Source: Lentibacillus cibarius
GTDB lineage: Bacteria > Bacillota > Bacilli > Bacillales > Amphibacillaceae
Assembly: GCF_005887555.1 (NCBI RefSeq)
Contig: NZ_VCIA01000001.1
Location: forward strand, 496,001-560,000
Direction: 5' to 3'
Length of the DNA stretch: 64,000 bases
Below, piece by piece: positions 28,519-37,061 of the stretch; positions within the stretch are counted from its first letter, which is position 1, and each line of letters opens with the position of its first letter. The notes under the pieces are model-generated. The model made no database searches. It worked only from the letters and a program-made list of their open reading frames with translations, and had not been told where the DNA came from. The position numbers were made by a program, and so were the translations under genes.

Positions 28519-29376
28519 CTACTTATGAGTCAGTTGATACGGAAATGGAAAACGGCTTACCGGCTCAAACGTCACCCGTTCCTGAAAAACATTGATTACT
28601 GTTAATGTTTTCGGGTCAGATGGACTGTCACCATATATATTAATCGATTCCGGACTCATCGCAATCAGCGGTGCCAAATTCAATTCATCTTCGTCAAGTC
28701 CAACCACGTATAGCGGTTCCTGTTGCATCAACTTGCGCAAGTCAATTCTAGACAAACGTTTCCCATCGGGTTTAAAAAAGACAAATGGCTCACCTTGAAC
28801 AACATGAATCGTATGGAACAGTGATTTGCGTTTCATAACATAACTGCGCAGCATATCAATGAACGCCTGATGGTCCTCCTCCCGCTTAAACTCATCAATA
28901 GCAAGCCCAACATAATCGGCAAGTTGATCTTTAAAAACTTTTGATTGGAAATTAACGATGGAATCAAAATGGACTGCCCCGGAATTTTTAATATTGGCGG
29001 AAAAGAGGGAATAAAGCACTCTGCAAGGGTCTTTATTATTTCTTACAATCTGATTTTCATCATCATCCCCTGTGACGATACGATAGGACAAATCCATAAT
29101 ACGTTCAATTTCATCGGAATTCGTATAATAATAATAATCTTTTATGATGCCATCCAACATACCCGTCAGCCGATGCGTTACAAAAACTCCGACCATTGCC
29201 TCTGCGATTGTCCCCATTAGATCACTGCCGGGCACCTGATAATCCAGTTGTAGATGATTCCCCCACTCTGTATTTACTTTCCAGTGCAGTTCAATCTTCT
29301 TGTTGATTTGAAATAAATACTCACAAAAACGTATCGCCTCTTTATCCGATTCAAAATATACTTCCAACAAAAACAT
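28519..29376 (-). CDS. ytxC: YtxC-like sporulation protein
   Basis: A protein of about 285 residues between thrS and dnaI, the position and approximate size of ytxC in B. subtilis. YtxC is described as a sporulation protein without known biochemical activity. Visible features are a DYYYYTNSDEIERIMDLS segment and a long C-terminal region ending in PVSRFPFPYQLTHK; there are no membrane segments. The start is uncertain: GAGGGTG overlaps the ATG at 29376 and also fits a TTG two or three codons inside. The reading frame extends to 29442. Confidence 0.75.
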   Translation of the reverse strand: MFLLEVYFESDKEAIRFCEYLFQINKKIELHWKVNTEWGNHLQLDYQVPGSDLMGTIAEAMVGVFVTHRLTGMLDGIIKDYYYYTNSDEIERIMDLSYRIVTGDDDENQIVRNNKDPCRVLYSLFSANIKNSGAVHFDSIVNFQSKVFKDQLADYVGLAIDEFKREEDHQAFIDMLRSYVMKRKSLFHTIHVVQGEPFVFFKPDGKRLSRIDLRKLMQQEPLYVVGLDEDELNLAPLIAMSPESINIYGDSPSDPKTLTVINVFQERVTFEPVSRFPFPYQLTHK

Positions 29377-29508
29377 CACCCTCATCCCAAAACAAACTGT
29401 TACATTATATGGACATCCATAATAAAAAATGTATATTCCCATAAAACTAGTACAGACCTATGTTAAGGTTAAACAAAGTAGGATGAGGAAGTTAAACTCT
29501 ATTGCTGG

Positions 29509-29570
29509 AGCCGGACGTGGCTTAACTTTGCAAGTAAAAGTTATATCGATAAATTTTATAGTTTCTTATC
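29509..29570. repeat. 62-bp dispersed repeat, copy A
   Basis: 56 of 62 bases match 37045-37106, in the same orientation. It starts AGCCGGACGTGGC and ends in an AT-rich tail. Here it lies in the gap between ytxC and the terminator of dnaI. Confidence 0.75.
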
Positions 29571-29573
29571 CTT

Positions 29574-29610
29574 AAAAAAGTGTCCATCCAAATTGTAATT
29601 GGATAGACAC
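29574..29610 (-). terminator. Terminator of the nrdR-dnaB-dnaI operon
   Basis: GTGTCTATCCAA pairs with TTGGATGGACAC (one mismatch, 29580-29610) and is followed by TTTTTT on the minus strand, about 50 bp past the dnaI stop. Confidence 0.85.
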
Positions 29611-29660
29611 TCAAGGAACGGTTTGTCATAAATAACCGTTGTTACATGCTTTATAGATAA

Positions 29661-30593
29661 TTATTGATCACGGCGGTTTTTACCACGTAGTTCTACTTCG
29701 CTGCTCACCTGTTTAATTCGTTCAATAATTCGCCCTGCTTTGACCGTTTCACTCCCCCCTCGATTGGTTGTTGCCATTTGTTCTTCCAGTTGGTCGAGAC
29801 TGTAATTGGATGTAAAGAACACCGGCAGATTTTCCATCATCCGATACTGCAGAATAGATCCTAGTATTTCATCCCGGAACCATGCGGACTGTGTTTCGGC
29901 ACCAATATCATCGAGCATAAGTACATCAGTGTTTTTAAAATAGTTAATTTTTTCATTAATAGAATCGTCTTTAATGGAGCTTTTCATTTCTCGGACAAAT
30001 TCAGGCATATAGATAAGCATGGATGACTTATGATAGTCCTTTAGCGCATTGGCAAGCGCACCAATCAAATAGGTTTTTCCGACACCGAATGGCCCATGGA
30101 AGTAAATACCCTTTGCCGGCAATTCAAAACTTGTCTGATCAAGGAAAAGGAGAAGCTGACGAATCCCTTCGCCCCGCTGGCTATCGTGGTCAATATCGTC
30201 AATTGAAGCGCGCAATATTTCTTTTGGCATGTATAAACTTTGAATCAGATTTTGCTGTTCTTTTTCCTTTTCAAATGTCTTCCTGTTATGGCATTTTTCA
30301 TATACGATATCAATTTCACCATTATCTGCCCTTAGAATCGGGGAATATCCTTGAAGCATGTTTATGCACTGACCCAATGATTCACACTTGTCACATTGCT
30401 TGGATTGCGTCTTATATTCATACAATTTGATAAGGCTTTTGTCCACTTCCGCTTGATTAAGTTGCGGATTTAATGATAGGAATTCTCGAATTTCCGGATC
30501 ATTCAGTACTTCTTCCCGTACACGCAAATAGTTTTCTTTAAAATTTTTATTCTTTTGCATCCATTTCTTCAACTCAGATTGTACCGGCTTCAT
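29661..30593 (-). CDS. dnaI: Primosomal protein DnaI, helicase loader
   Basis: A 310-residue AAA+ ATPase that loads the replicative helicase DnaC onto DNA with DnaB and DnaD. The N-terminal helicase-binding domain has a zinc-type cluster (CDKCESLGQC, then a Cys/His pair). The ATPase half shows Walker A GPFGVGKTY, Walker B VLMLDDIGAE and the FFTSNYS sensor. I place the start at the internal ATG 30593, with AAGGA seven bases upstream; this aligns with B. subtilis DnaI and its 311-residue length. A longer frame overlaps dnaB by eight bases. Confidence 0.95.
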   Translation of the reverse strand: MKPVQSELKKWMQKNKNFKENYLRVREEVLNDPEIREFLSLNPQLNQAEVDKSLIKLYEYKTQSKQCDKCESLGQCINMLQGYSPILRADNGEIDIVYEKCHNRKTFEKEKEQQNLIQSLYMPKEILRASIDDIDHDSQRGEGIRQLLLFLDQTSFELPAKGIYFHGPFGVGKTYLIGALANALKDYHKSSMLIYMPEFVREMKSSIKDDSINEKINYFKNTDVLMLDDIGAETQSAWFRDEILGSILQYRMMENLPVFFTSNYSLDQLEEQMATTNRGGSETVKAGRIIERIKQVSSEVELRGKNRRDQ

Positions 30594-30609
30594 AAAACCA
30601 TCCTTATAA

Positions 30610-31947
30610 TTATCCATTCTTCTTTTTGGAGTATTTCTTCAGTAGCTGTTCTGTCTCCTGCCATTCTTTATCAGTGTTAGAATGCTGAGGTTTATCGTCG
30701 TTTTCCTGTTTTTTCTTTTTACGATTATGAAACCAATCGGGAACAACTTCTTTGGAGGCAGTTTTTTTAGTCGATTTTTTCCTATTTTTACGCTGTTGAT
30801 ATTGCATTTTTTCGTTTTTCGCAAAGGCAATAGCTTCGCGAGCCGTTTTCAAATTAGCCCGTGACCAGTGGCTTGCTATTGTTTCCATATATGCTTTGGA
30901 AAGTTTCATGTTGGTCTGAAGCAGGACATAATGAATTAAAACATTCATAACGGGCGATGGTAATCCCTGTGTTGTCATTACTTCCCTAATCACTTTCAAA
31001 TCCTGTCCGGAAGCCTGTCCACCATTGGACAAGTCTTCAAGCAACTGTTTCGGTGATATTCTTTCCAGTTCGGCTATGAGCTGTTCTTCTTTCGTCGTAG
31101 GATTTTGTACTGCTTCCTCGGTTGTTTCCACTTGCTTATCAGTCAGCCTTACAGTCCCCTGGTGATTATTCCGAAATAAATCATGGCACGCCTCTTTAAA
31201 TTCACCGCGGTTAAGTGTATTCTCCTCCGTCAACGCCCATAACACAGCCTTCTCTACTTCATACTCCGGTAAATCATATAGTGTCATCATCTGTGCGATT
31301 AGTTGTCTATTTTTATTTGTCAGCACTTGACCAGTTGGAATCATACGTTGTTTCAGAACTTGTTCCATCCAAGAAAAATCTGGCTCCATTATATCTCCAG
31401 TTGATTCATCTTGCAGATCACCTGCCGCTTCCATATACCTTCCATCAGGAAAAATCGTTTGAAAAACATCGTTAAAAGAAGCCGTAATATTTGCACCCTT
31501 GTTATCCTGCTCTTGTTTTACATAATGATTTTTCAACATATCAAACTTTGCCTGCCCGATATGATGATACAAGAGCTGTGCAAGCATTTCATCCGTGAAA
31601 AATTGCGCCGGTGCAAAAGGTGGACGCAATTCATACGTATAAATACTGTATTCATCTGATTGCTCCTTAAAGGTTTTCATTAGACCAATGCCTTCCAATT
31701 TTAGTCTAGCCCGATAAAGATCATCCAGTGGCAAATTCATGTAGTTCATCAATGTATGATGTGTTTGTACTGTTGATTGCTGCTGCAATTCTTTTTCATG
31801 CAGAAGGGTCATATATAATGTAACTGCCTGTATACCAATAAGCGGCTGATATAAATGTGTCAGCGACTTTAAATAATCCGCTGGTTGACTTTTTTCCATC
31901 AACACATGGTAGCCATCAATCGGCAGAATTTTTCCTATGTCACGCAT
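30610..31947 (-). CDS. dnaB: Replication initiation and membrane attachment protein DnaB
   Basis: The 445-residue Bacillus-type DnaB (not the E. coli helicase), part of the DnaD-DnaB-DnaI helicase loading pathway. It starts with the DnaD-like winged helix region (TLYMTLLHEKEL) and carries a C-terminal DnaD/DnaB-like helical domain (about 320-390, VIREVMTTQGLPSPVMNVLIHYVL). The last 60 residues are strongly basic and low-complexity. It lies between nrdR and dnaI in the conserved order. Confidence 0.94.
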   Translation of the reverse strand: MRDIGKILPIDGYHVLMEKSQPADYLKSLTHLYQPLIGIQAVTLYMTLLHEKELQQQSTVQTHHTLMNYMNLPLDDLYRARLKLEGIGLMKTFKEQSDEYSIYTYELRPPFAPAQFFTDEMLAQLLYHHIGQAKFDMLKNHYVKQEQDNKGANITASFNDVFQTIFPDGRYMEAAGDLQDESTGDIMEPDFSWMEQVLKQRMIPTGQVLTNKNRQLIAQMMTLYDLPEYEVEKAVLWALTEENTLNRGEFKEACHDLFRNNHQGTVRLTDKQVETTEEAVQNPTTKEEQLIAELERISPKQLLEDLSNGGQASGQDLKVIREVMTTQGLPSPVMNVLIHYVLLQTNMKLSKAYMETIASHWSRANLKTAREAIAFAKNEKMQYQQRKNRKKSTKKTASKEVVPDWFHNRKKKKQENDDKPQHSNTDKEWQETEQLLKKYSKKKNG

Positions 31948-31993
31948 GATACAATCCCTTTCCTCACTTTGACTTTCTCAAATCATGGGCATT

Positions 31994-32464
31994 TTAATCG
32001 TTTTGTTGTTTATCTGACTTTATCAGATCTTTTAATTCGTCCAAAAAAACGGAAATATCCTTGAACTGCCTGTAAACTGAGGCAAAACGAACATACGCTA
32101 CCTCATCTATTGTTGAAAGCTGCTCCATAACCATTTCGCCTATCTCGTTGCTTTCTACTTCCGAAACCCCCTCGTTTCGCAATCCTTTTTCTACTTCAAG
32201 TGCTATTTCTTCAATGGACTCTAGTGGCACCGGCCGTTTTTCACACGCCTTAATGAGCCCGCGTATCAGTTTCTCGCGGCTGTATTCCTGTCTAGTGCCA
32301 TCTTTTTTAACAACAATCAAAGGTACTTCTTCAATCCGTTCGAATGTCGTAAACCGGAACCCGCAGCGTTCACATTCTCTGCGCCTGCGAATAGAACGCC
32401 CTTCTTCAATCGGCCGTGAGTCCAACACTTTCGTACTTTTGTTATGGCAATTTGAGCATCGCAT
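31994..32464 (-). CDS. nrdR: Transcriptional repressor NrdR
   Basis: A 156-residue repressor of ribonucleotide reductase genes. The zinc ribbon has cysteines at 3, 6, 31 and 34 (MRCSNC, ECERC), followed by the ATP-cone domain that senses dATP/ATP ([22 protein letters not shown]). The start is the ATG at 32464, nine bases after TTGGAG, matching the canonical MRC N-terminus; the open frame has five extra codons upstream. Confidence 0.96.
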   Translation of the reverse strand: MRCSNCHNKSTKVLDSRPIEEGRSIRRRRECERCGFRFTTFERIEEVPLIVVKKDGTRQEYSREKLIRGLIKACEKRPVPLESIEEIALEVEKGLRNEGVSEVESNEIGEMVMEQLSTIDEVAYVRFASVYRQFKDISVFLDELKDLIKSDKQQND

Positions 32465-32501
32465 TTTGTTTAACTCCAATCATTCTTAGCTGAATGCAGC
32501 C

Positions 32502-32888
32502 TTAGGGATTTTTTATAAGCGGTAGTTCTTTATCTACGTAAGAATATAATTGTTGAATCACTTTATAGCTGTAGCCAAAATCAAATGGAAGCATCGATTC
32601 GGTTGTAACCGAAAAGTCAATTGCTGTCCGGTAAGGCCTAACCATGATTATCGATGCTACGATAAATGCTTTTCTGCCCTTAGAAATGGTTGCACTGATT
32701 TCTCCATGGGAGTTTGACATTGCATGTAAATGATATATTTCATTGTTTTGAAATAGATTCTCAAGTGTGGTTAAGCCTTTTTCGGCAGTTATTTTATAAT
32801 AGTGTGTCTGCAACAAAGGATCAGTATGTGTATCATTTGTTTCAGCATGATTACTGAAATACTTTGCAATGATATTTCGAAATGACAA
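32502..32888 (-). CDS. Conserved cytosolic protein of unknown function upstream of nrdR
   Basis: A 128-residue soluble protein that reads SFRNIIAKYFSNHAET at the N-terminus and has a central AFIVASIIMVRPYRTAIDFSVTTE block and a DFGYSYKVI segment. I recall similar proteins annotated only as cytosolic protein in Bacillaceae near the nrdR-dnaB-dnaI genes; no function is known to me. The start is very likely TTG at 32888, six bases after GAGGTG; the longer frame from 32936 has no ribosome site and reads into the leader region. It is probably cotranscribed with nrdR, 37 bp downstream. Confidence 0.7.
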   Translation of the reverse strand: MSFRNIIAKYFSNHAETNDTHTDPLLQTHYYKITAEKGLTTLENLFQNNEIYHLHAMSNSHGEISATISKGRKAFIVASIIMVRPYRTAIDFSVTTESMLPFDFGYSYKVIQQLYSYVDKELPLIKNP

Positions 32889-33115
32889 TTCAAACACCTC
32901 ATTCCAAAGCAAAATATAAAGCGGAACTCCATTCAATAGGCCTTGCGCTAGGTCTTGGCAGTGGAGGTATCCGCACAGGACGCTGCGTTATTATCACCAT
33001 GGCAGTATGATTGCCCGCCTTTGTCTTTTAATCACACCTCGTAAGTTTGAGGTGGGTCCTTGTAACAGTACGGTTAAAATAATCGACAATTATATTGCTT
33101 TCTATTTTAACACGA
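32889..33115 (-). other. Long untranslated leader with possible structure
   Basis: Between a minus-strand TATAAT near 33090-33095 and the TTG start lie about 195 nt. The leader would contain a hairpin CACCTC/GAGGTG near its 5' end (about 33035-33055) and a GC-richer 3' part (32940-33000). That 3' part (CGTCCTGTGCGG, CTAGCGCAAGG) loosely resembles sequence flanking the 62-bp repeat copy in modA. I cannot assign it to a known riboswitch or leader class. Confidence 0.35.
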
Positions 33116-33205
33116 TTTTCTTATTTGGAGTAAGGGAAAAGAACAAAACTTGCATCATAAATGCTTTTCATGGAGGAGGCTAGCAGTTAAAAACTAAGGA
33201 AATTG

Positions 33206-33234
33206 AAAAAGGAACTGATTAAGACAGTTCCTTT
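33206..33234 (-). terminator. Terminator of gapB
   Basis: AAAGGAACTG and CAGTTCCTTT form a perfect 10-bp stem followed by TTTTT on the minus strand, 20 bp past the gapB stop. Confidence 0.8.
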
Positions 33235-33254
33235 CTCACTCGATAATTTTGTTA

Positions 33255-34286
33255 TCACAAAACGCCTGCTTGGGGCTGATTAATATATCTTCCAACGAGA
33301 TTTGCAAGGTCTACTACGCGTTTAGAATAACCCCACTCATTATCATACCATGCTAAAATCTTAATCTTATTATCGCCCATTACCATTGTTGACAGACCAT
33401 CAATAATAGCAGAATAACTTGTTGTTGTGTAATCAATCGAAACTAATGGCTCATCACTATAGTTGATAATTCCGTTCAAATCATTTTTAGAAGCATCTCG
33501 GAAAATGTTATTAATTTTATCGGCTGTAACAGATTCCTCCAGATCGATTACAAGGTCAACAAGTGATACATTCGGAGTCGGTACCCTTAGTGCCATACCG
33601 TGTAGCTTACCATCTAGTTGCGGTAGCACCTCGCCCAGTGCTTTTGCAGCACCAGTGGAAGTCGGGATAATCGATTGCGTACATCCACGGGCACGACGTA
33701 AATCTTTATGCGGATTATCAAGGTTTTTCTGATCGTTAGTAAACGAATGAACCGTTGTCATCAATCCATTGGTAATCGTAAAGTTATCATCAAGCACCTT
33801 TACAACCGGCGCCAGACAATTGGTTGTGCAGGAAGCATTGGAAATGACATGATCATTTTCGGGTTCATATGATGCTTCATTTACACCCATAACAATCGTT
33901 TTGTCAACTTGTTTTCCGGGAGCTGTAATAATCACCTTTTGGGCTCCGGCTTGGATATGCCGACCTGCATCTTCTTTTGTTTTAAACTTTCCCGTCGCCT
34001 CTATAACAACATCGACACCAAATTCACTCCATGGAAGCTTTTCCGGTTCACGTGAGCTCACGATAGCGATTTCTTTCTCATTTATTTTCAGAGTATTATT
34101 ACAAGCTTTCACTTCTTCACTAAAAATACCATGCACACTGTCATATTTAATCAAATGGGCCAGTGTCTCGGGAGGGTAGCTTGCATTGATTGCTACAACC
34201 TCTAACTCATCATCAGTTACCGCCTGGCGAAAAACCATTCGACCGATACGGCCAAATCCGTTAATTGCAATCCGGGTCTTATTCAT
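33255..34286 (-). CDS. gapB: Glyceraldehyde-3-phosphate dehydrogenase, gluconeogenic (GapB type)
   Basis: A 343-residue GAPDH with the catalytic cysteine at 153 (SNASCTTN). The residues after the second strand read INASYPPETLAHLIKYDS as in B. subtilis GapB, rather than the IND of NAD-specific GapA; this predicts NADP use and a gluconeogenic role. Two inverted CcpN boxes upstream support the assignment, since CcpN represses gapB on glucose in B. subtilis. In that species speD lies between gapB and nrdR; it is absent here. Confidence 0.94.
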   Translation of the reverse strand: MNKTRIAINGFGRIGRMVFRQAVTDDELEVVAINASYPPETLAHLIKYDSVHGIFSEEVKACNNTLKINEKEIAIVSSREPEKLPWSEFGVDVVIEATGKFKTKEDAGRHIQAGAQKVIITAPGKQVDKTIVMGVNEASYEPENDHVISNASCTTNCLAPVVKVLDDNFTITNGLMTTVHSFTNDQKNLDNPHKDLRRARGCTQSIIPTSTGAAKALGEVLPQLDGKLHGMALRVPTPNVSLVDLVIDLEESVTADKINNIFRDASKNDLNGIINYSDEPLVSIDYTTTSYSAIIDGLSTMVMGDNKIKILAWYDNEWGYSKRVVDLANLVGRYINQPQAGVL

Positions 34287-34298
34287 TTGCGGTCCCCC

Positions 34299-34347
34299 TA
34301 TTATGTTATACTCATTAGTCCTTTATATTAATTAGTATAACATAATA
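34299..34347 (-). promoter_or_regulatory. Pair of inverted CcpN boxes at the gapB promoter
   Basis: TATGTTATACT occurs at 34302-34312 and, inverted, at 34334-34344. Both match the CcpN consensus TRTGHYATAYW at every position, and the perfect symmetry extends to 14-bp arms (34299-34312 and 34334-34347). The distal copy includes TATACT, a likely -10 of the gapB promoter. CcpN recognition is inferred from the B. subtilis consensus. Confidence 0.8.
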
Positions 34348-34458
34348 AAAGTTCAATGTGACCACTTTTTTTAAAAAAACTGTCGTCTATTTATCCATTT
34401 GAATATCTGTCATCTTTTTCTTCTTATTTCTCTATATGGAATTAATTTATCGCACAAT

Positions 34459-34491
34459 AAAGCCGCTTGACTCACAAGGTCAAACGGCTTT
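34459..34491 (-). terminator. Terminator of the yeiH-usp transcript
   Basis: AAAGCCGTTTGAC and GTCAAGCGGCTTT form a 13-bp stem with one mismatch pair, 13 bp past the universal stress protein gene. The tail after it is only moderately T-rich. Confidence 0.6.
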
Positions 34492-34504
34492 GTACGTTTT
34501 TAAA

Positions 34505-34924
34505 TCAGCGGACTACTAGTACTGGTAGTTCGGAACGATTCAACACGGCGTGGGCAACGCTACCAAGCAATGCACGGTCGAAAAACCCACGCCCATGACT
34601 GCCAACAACAATTAAATCAGCATCTTTTTCCTTTGCTACGTTACAAATTGTTGTGCTAGGATGCCCGACTTCATGAACGAAATGCACACGGTCCTTCCAT
34701 TCATGATACATTTGATTTTCTACAGTCTTTCTTATTTCCTTTTTGATTTGATCCTCGTAATGGTCAACAACATCCGGAACGAGATCATAGGCATAATTTT
34801 CTTTGGCTGTAACATAGAGGACATGTAATTCTGCTTCCGGCCAAGCTTTGAGATATTCTTTCACCATTTCCCCCGCATTCTCTGATGATTCGGAGCCATC
34901 TGTTGCAAATAAAATAGATTTCAT
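34505..34924 (-). CDS. Universal stress protein (UspA family)
   Basis: A 139-residue single Usp domain. MKSILFATDGSESS opens the fold and the ATP-binding signature GSHGRGFFDRALLGSVAHAVL is complete, so it is probably an ATP-binding type. It lies 18 bp after the YeiH-type transporter gene and has its own ribosome site GGGGGGAGG; the two likely form an operon. Role is a general stress function by family only. Confidence 0.9.
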   Translation of the reverse strand: MKSILFATDGSESSENAGEMVKEYLKAWPEAELHVLYVTAKENYAYDLVPDVVDHYEDQIKKEIRKTVENQMYHEWKDRVHFVHEVGHPSTTICNVAKEKDADLIVVGSHGRGFFDRALLGSVAHAVLNRSELPVLVVR

Positions 34925-34942
34925 AATAACCTCCCCCCTCTC

Positions 34943-36001
34943 TTAAACAATAAAGTAAACAATTACCGATAATGCTACTGATGTAACAGTCATCGCTGCC
35001 AACGGACGTAATGCACGTGTTCGCAGGTCCTTTAGGCTGACGTTCAACCCAAGGCCGACCATTGCTGCGGTTAATAGCCACGTTGTAAGCGTAAAGACAC
35101 CATTCATTACACTATCTGATACCGGGATAGAGTGTCCGAATACATAGCTTCCTAAAATACTCAAAATAATAAAGCCGACAAGGAACCATGGGAATTCGAT
35201 TTTTGTGTCTGCTGCATCATTATCCTTGTTTTTGCGTTTCATGATGGCTATGAAAATAAAGCAAAGTGGAACAAGCAAAAAGACACGACCCAATTTTGAA
35301 AGTAATGCGATGGCTAATCCTTCATCACCTGCAGGCGCTCCTGCGAGTGCAACATGAGCAACTTCATGTAGGCTGGAACCTGACCAGACACCGTACTCAA
35401 TGGCGTCAAGCGGGAGCACAGGACGCAAAATCGTATAGACAATTGCAAAAACAGTTCCCATCAAAGCGATAATACCGACACCGATGGCGGTATCTTCATC
35501 TTTTGCTTTCACAATTGGAGCAACTGCGGCAATTGCTGCTGCCCCACAAACCCCTGTGCCGACACCAAGTAATAAGGATATGTTCTTATCTGCTTTGAAT
35601 ACTTTTGCCAGCCAGATGGTTGCGAAAATGGCAAAGACAATAACCCCTGCATCCCGAATCAAAAGCCCAAGCCCATCACTTAATACTGTATCGATATTTA
35701 GTTTTAGTCCGTATAGAATAATTGCTGCCCGCAGTAACCGTTTTGATGCAAAGGCAATTCCTGGTCGGATCGCTTCCGGATATCCGAAAATCTGTCGATA
35801 AAAAACGGCGATAATGATTGCACATGCCAGCTGTCCAACACGATCAAACCCGGGTACCATCGCTAGTAAATAGCCCAACAAAGCAATCAAAAAAGTGAAT
35901 GCTACCCCGCCGATCCACGCCGTTTTTGGGGATGGCTGTTTTTTCGATTCTGCGTTTTCCATTTTTGAATCCGTGCTTTCTTGTGTATTTGGCAATGCCA
36001 T
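34943..36001 (-). CDS. YeiH/UPF0324 family membrane protein (putative sulfate exporter family)
   Basis: A 352-residue protein with about ten transmembrane segments and a charged N-terminal tail of 30 residues. The segments GYPEAIRPGIAFASKRLLRAAIILYGLKL, GVGTGVCGAAAIAAVAPIV and GSSLHEVAHVALAGA are typical of the YeiH family (TIGR00698). Family members are annotated as putative sulfate exporters, without strong biochemical proof. AGGAGGTG precedes the ATG. The usual adjacent LysR regulator is absent. Confidence 0.88.
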   Translation of the reverse strand: MALPNTQESTDSKMENAESKKQPSPKTAWIGGVAFTFLIALLGYLLAMVPGFDRVGQLACAIIIAVFYRQIFGYPEAIRPGIAFASKRLLRAAIILYGLKLNIDTVLSDGLGLLIRDAGVIVFAIFATIWLAKVFKADKNISLLLGVGTGVCGAAAIAAVAPIVKAKDEDTAIGVGIIALMGTVFAIVYTILRPVLPLDAIEYGVWSGSSLHEVAHVALAGAPAGDEGLAIALLSKLGRVFLLVPLCFIFIAIMKRKNKDNDAADTKIEFPWFLVGFIILSILGSYVFGHSIPVSDSVMNGVFTLTTWLLTAAMVGLGLNVSLKDLRTRALRPLAAMTVTSVALSVIVYFIV

Positions 36002-36224
36002 GACAACACCTCCTGCATATAATGATAATAGATTTTCATGTATAAGGAAAATAAATATTTATAATTATTAACATAAGTAAAATATTTATATAGTGAAATA
36101 AAGAGACTTACAATTCCCTTTTTTAAATATTTCACTAAGTCGGATCCACTTCTACTTATTTTGATGTGGCCATTTACTTAAACATGGAAGATATTTATAA
36201 TTAAATATAATTGGAGGGTGTACA
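36002..36224. promoter_or_regulatory. Divergent yeiH/modA control region
   Basis: An AT-rich gap with ordered repeats: a 13-bp direct repeat ATATTTATAATTA at 36055-36067 and 36191-36203, and a 10-bp inverted repeat TAGTGAAATA / TATTTCACTA at 36091-36100 and 36128-36137. The second direct repeat holds a TATAAT about 30 bp before modA, a possible -10. No ModE site or molybdenum-cofactor riboswitch is recognisable. Confidence 0.45.
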
Positions 36225-37061
36225 ATGAGATATTTACTGACTGTTTTATCAGTTGTCGTCTTTTTAGCCGCATGTGGAAACGATACTGAAGAAAATCTAC
36301 AAAAAGAAAATGCTACTTTAACCATTTCTGCCGCCGCCAGTATGACGGATGTGATGGAAGAATTAAAGAATGTTTATGAAAACGAAGAAAATGCTGAATT
36401 GACGCTTAACTTCGGTGGTTCCGGTAAACTGGCCCAGCAAATACAACAAGGTGCTCCGGCAGACGTTTTTATTTCTGCTAACCAGGACTGGATGAACAGA
36501 CTGGAAAATGATGATCTGATTTTACCAGCTACACGAAAAGAAATTACCGGAAACAGTATTGTGCTAATTGCCAACAAGGATTCGACTCTGGATTATGATT
36601 CCATTGATACTGTAAAGCCAAATGATGTGGAGCAGATTGCGATCGGTAACCCAGAAAGTGTACCAGCCGGGAGGTATGCCCAGCAAACATTAAAGTCGTT
36701 GCAATTGTGGGACAAGCTGAAAGATGAGATGGTGTTGGCTAAAGACGTACGCCAAGTTCTTACATATGTGGAAACGGGAAATACCGATATCGGTTTTGTG
36801 TATAAAAGTGATGCGCTAATTTCTGATAAAATTCAAGTGCTAACAGAAGCAGACGCTGCCACACATGATGCCATTATTTATCCGACCGCGGTTATAGCCG
36901 ATACGAAACATAAAAAAAAGGCGAAAGCTTTTGTCGAATTTCTTCAAACAGACGAAGCACAAACAATATTTAAAAAGTACGGATTTGAAATAACAAAGGC
37001 GCAAGCATCCTTGCAGGCTAAAAACGCGACGTCCTGTACGTCGAAGCCGGACGTGGCCTAA
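36225..37061 (+). CDS. modA: Molybdate ABC transporter, substrate-binding lipoprotein
   Basis: A 278-residue lipoprotein with a signal peptide ending in the lipobox LAAC (cysteine 17). The mature part has ModA features: TISAAASMTDVMEEL, LNFGGSGKLAQQIQQGAPADVFISA, and PAGRYAQQ. It captures molybdate or tungstate outside the membrane for ModBC. The normal end of the domain, KKYGFEI, is followed by about 20 extra residues encoded by inserted repeat DNA (see 37045-37106), and the stop codon lies inside the repeat. An own GGAGGGTG ribosome site precedes the ATG. Confidence 0.92.
   Translation: MRYLLTVLSVVVFLAACGNDTEENLQKENATLTISAAASMTDVMEELKNVYENEENAELTLNFGGSGKLAQQIQQGAPADVFISANQDWMNRLENDDLILPATRKEITGNSIVLIANKDSTLDYDSIDTVKPNDVEQIAIGNPESVPAGRYAQQTLKSLQLWDKLKDEMVLAKDVRQVLTYVETGNTDIGFVYKSDALISDKIQVLTEADAATHDAIIYPTAVIADTKHKKKAKAFVEFLQTDEAQTIFKKYGFEITKAQASLQAKNATSCTSKPDVA

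Noticed and set aside
32940-33060. 6S RNA, SRP RNA or a known riboswitch in the leader upstream of the nrdR operon
   Set aside because: None of the conserved motifs of 6S, SRP, SAM, preQ1, THF, c-di-GMP or ydaO RNAs could be recognised; left as an unassigned leader.
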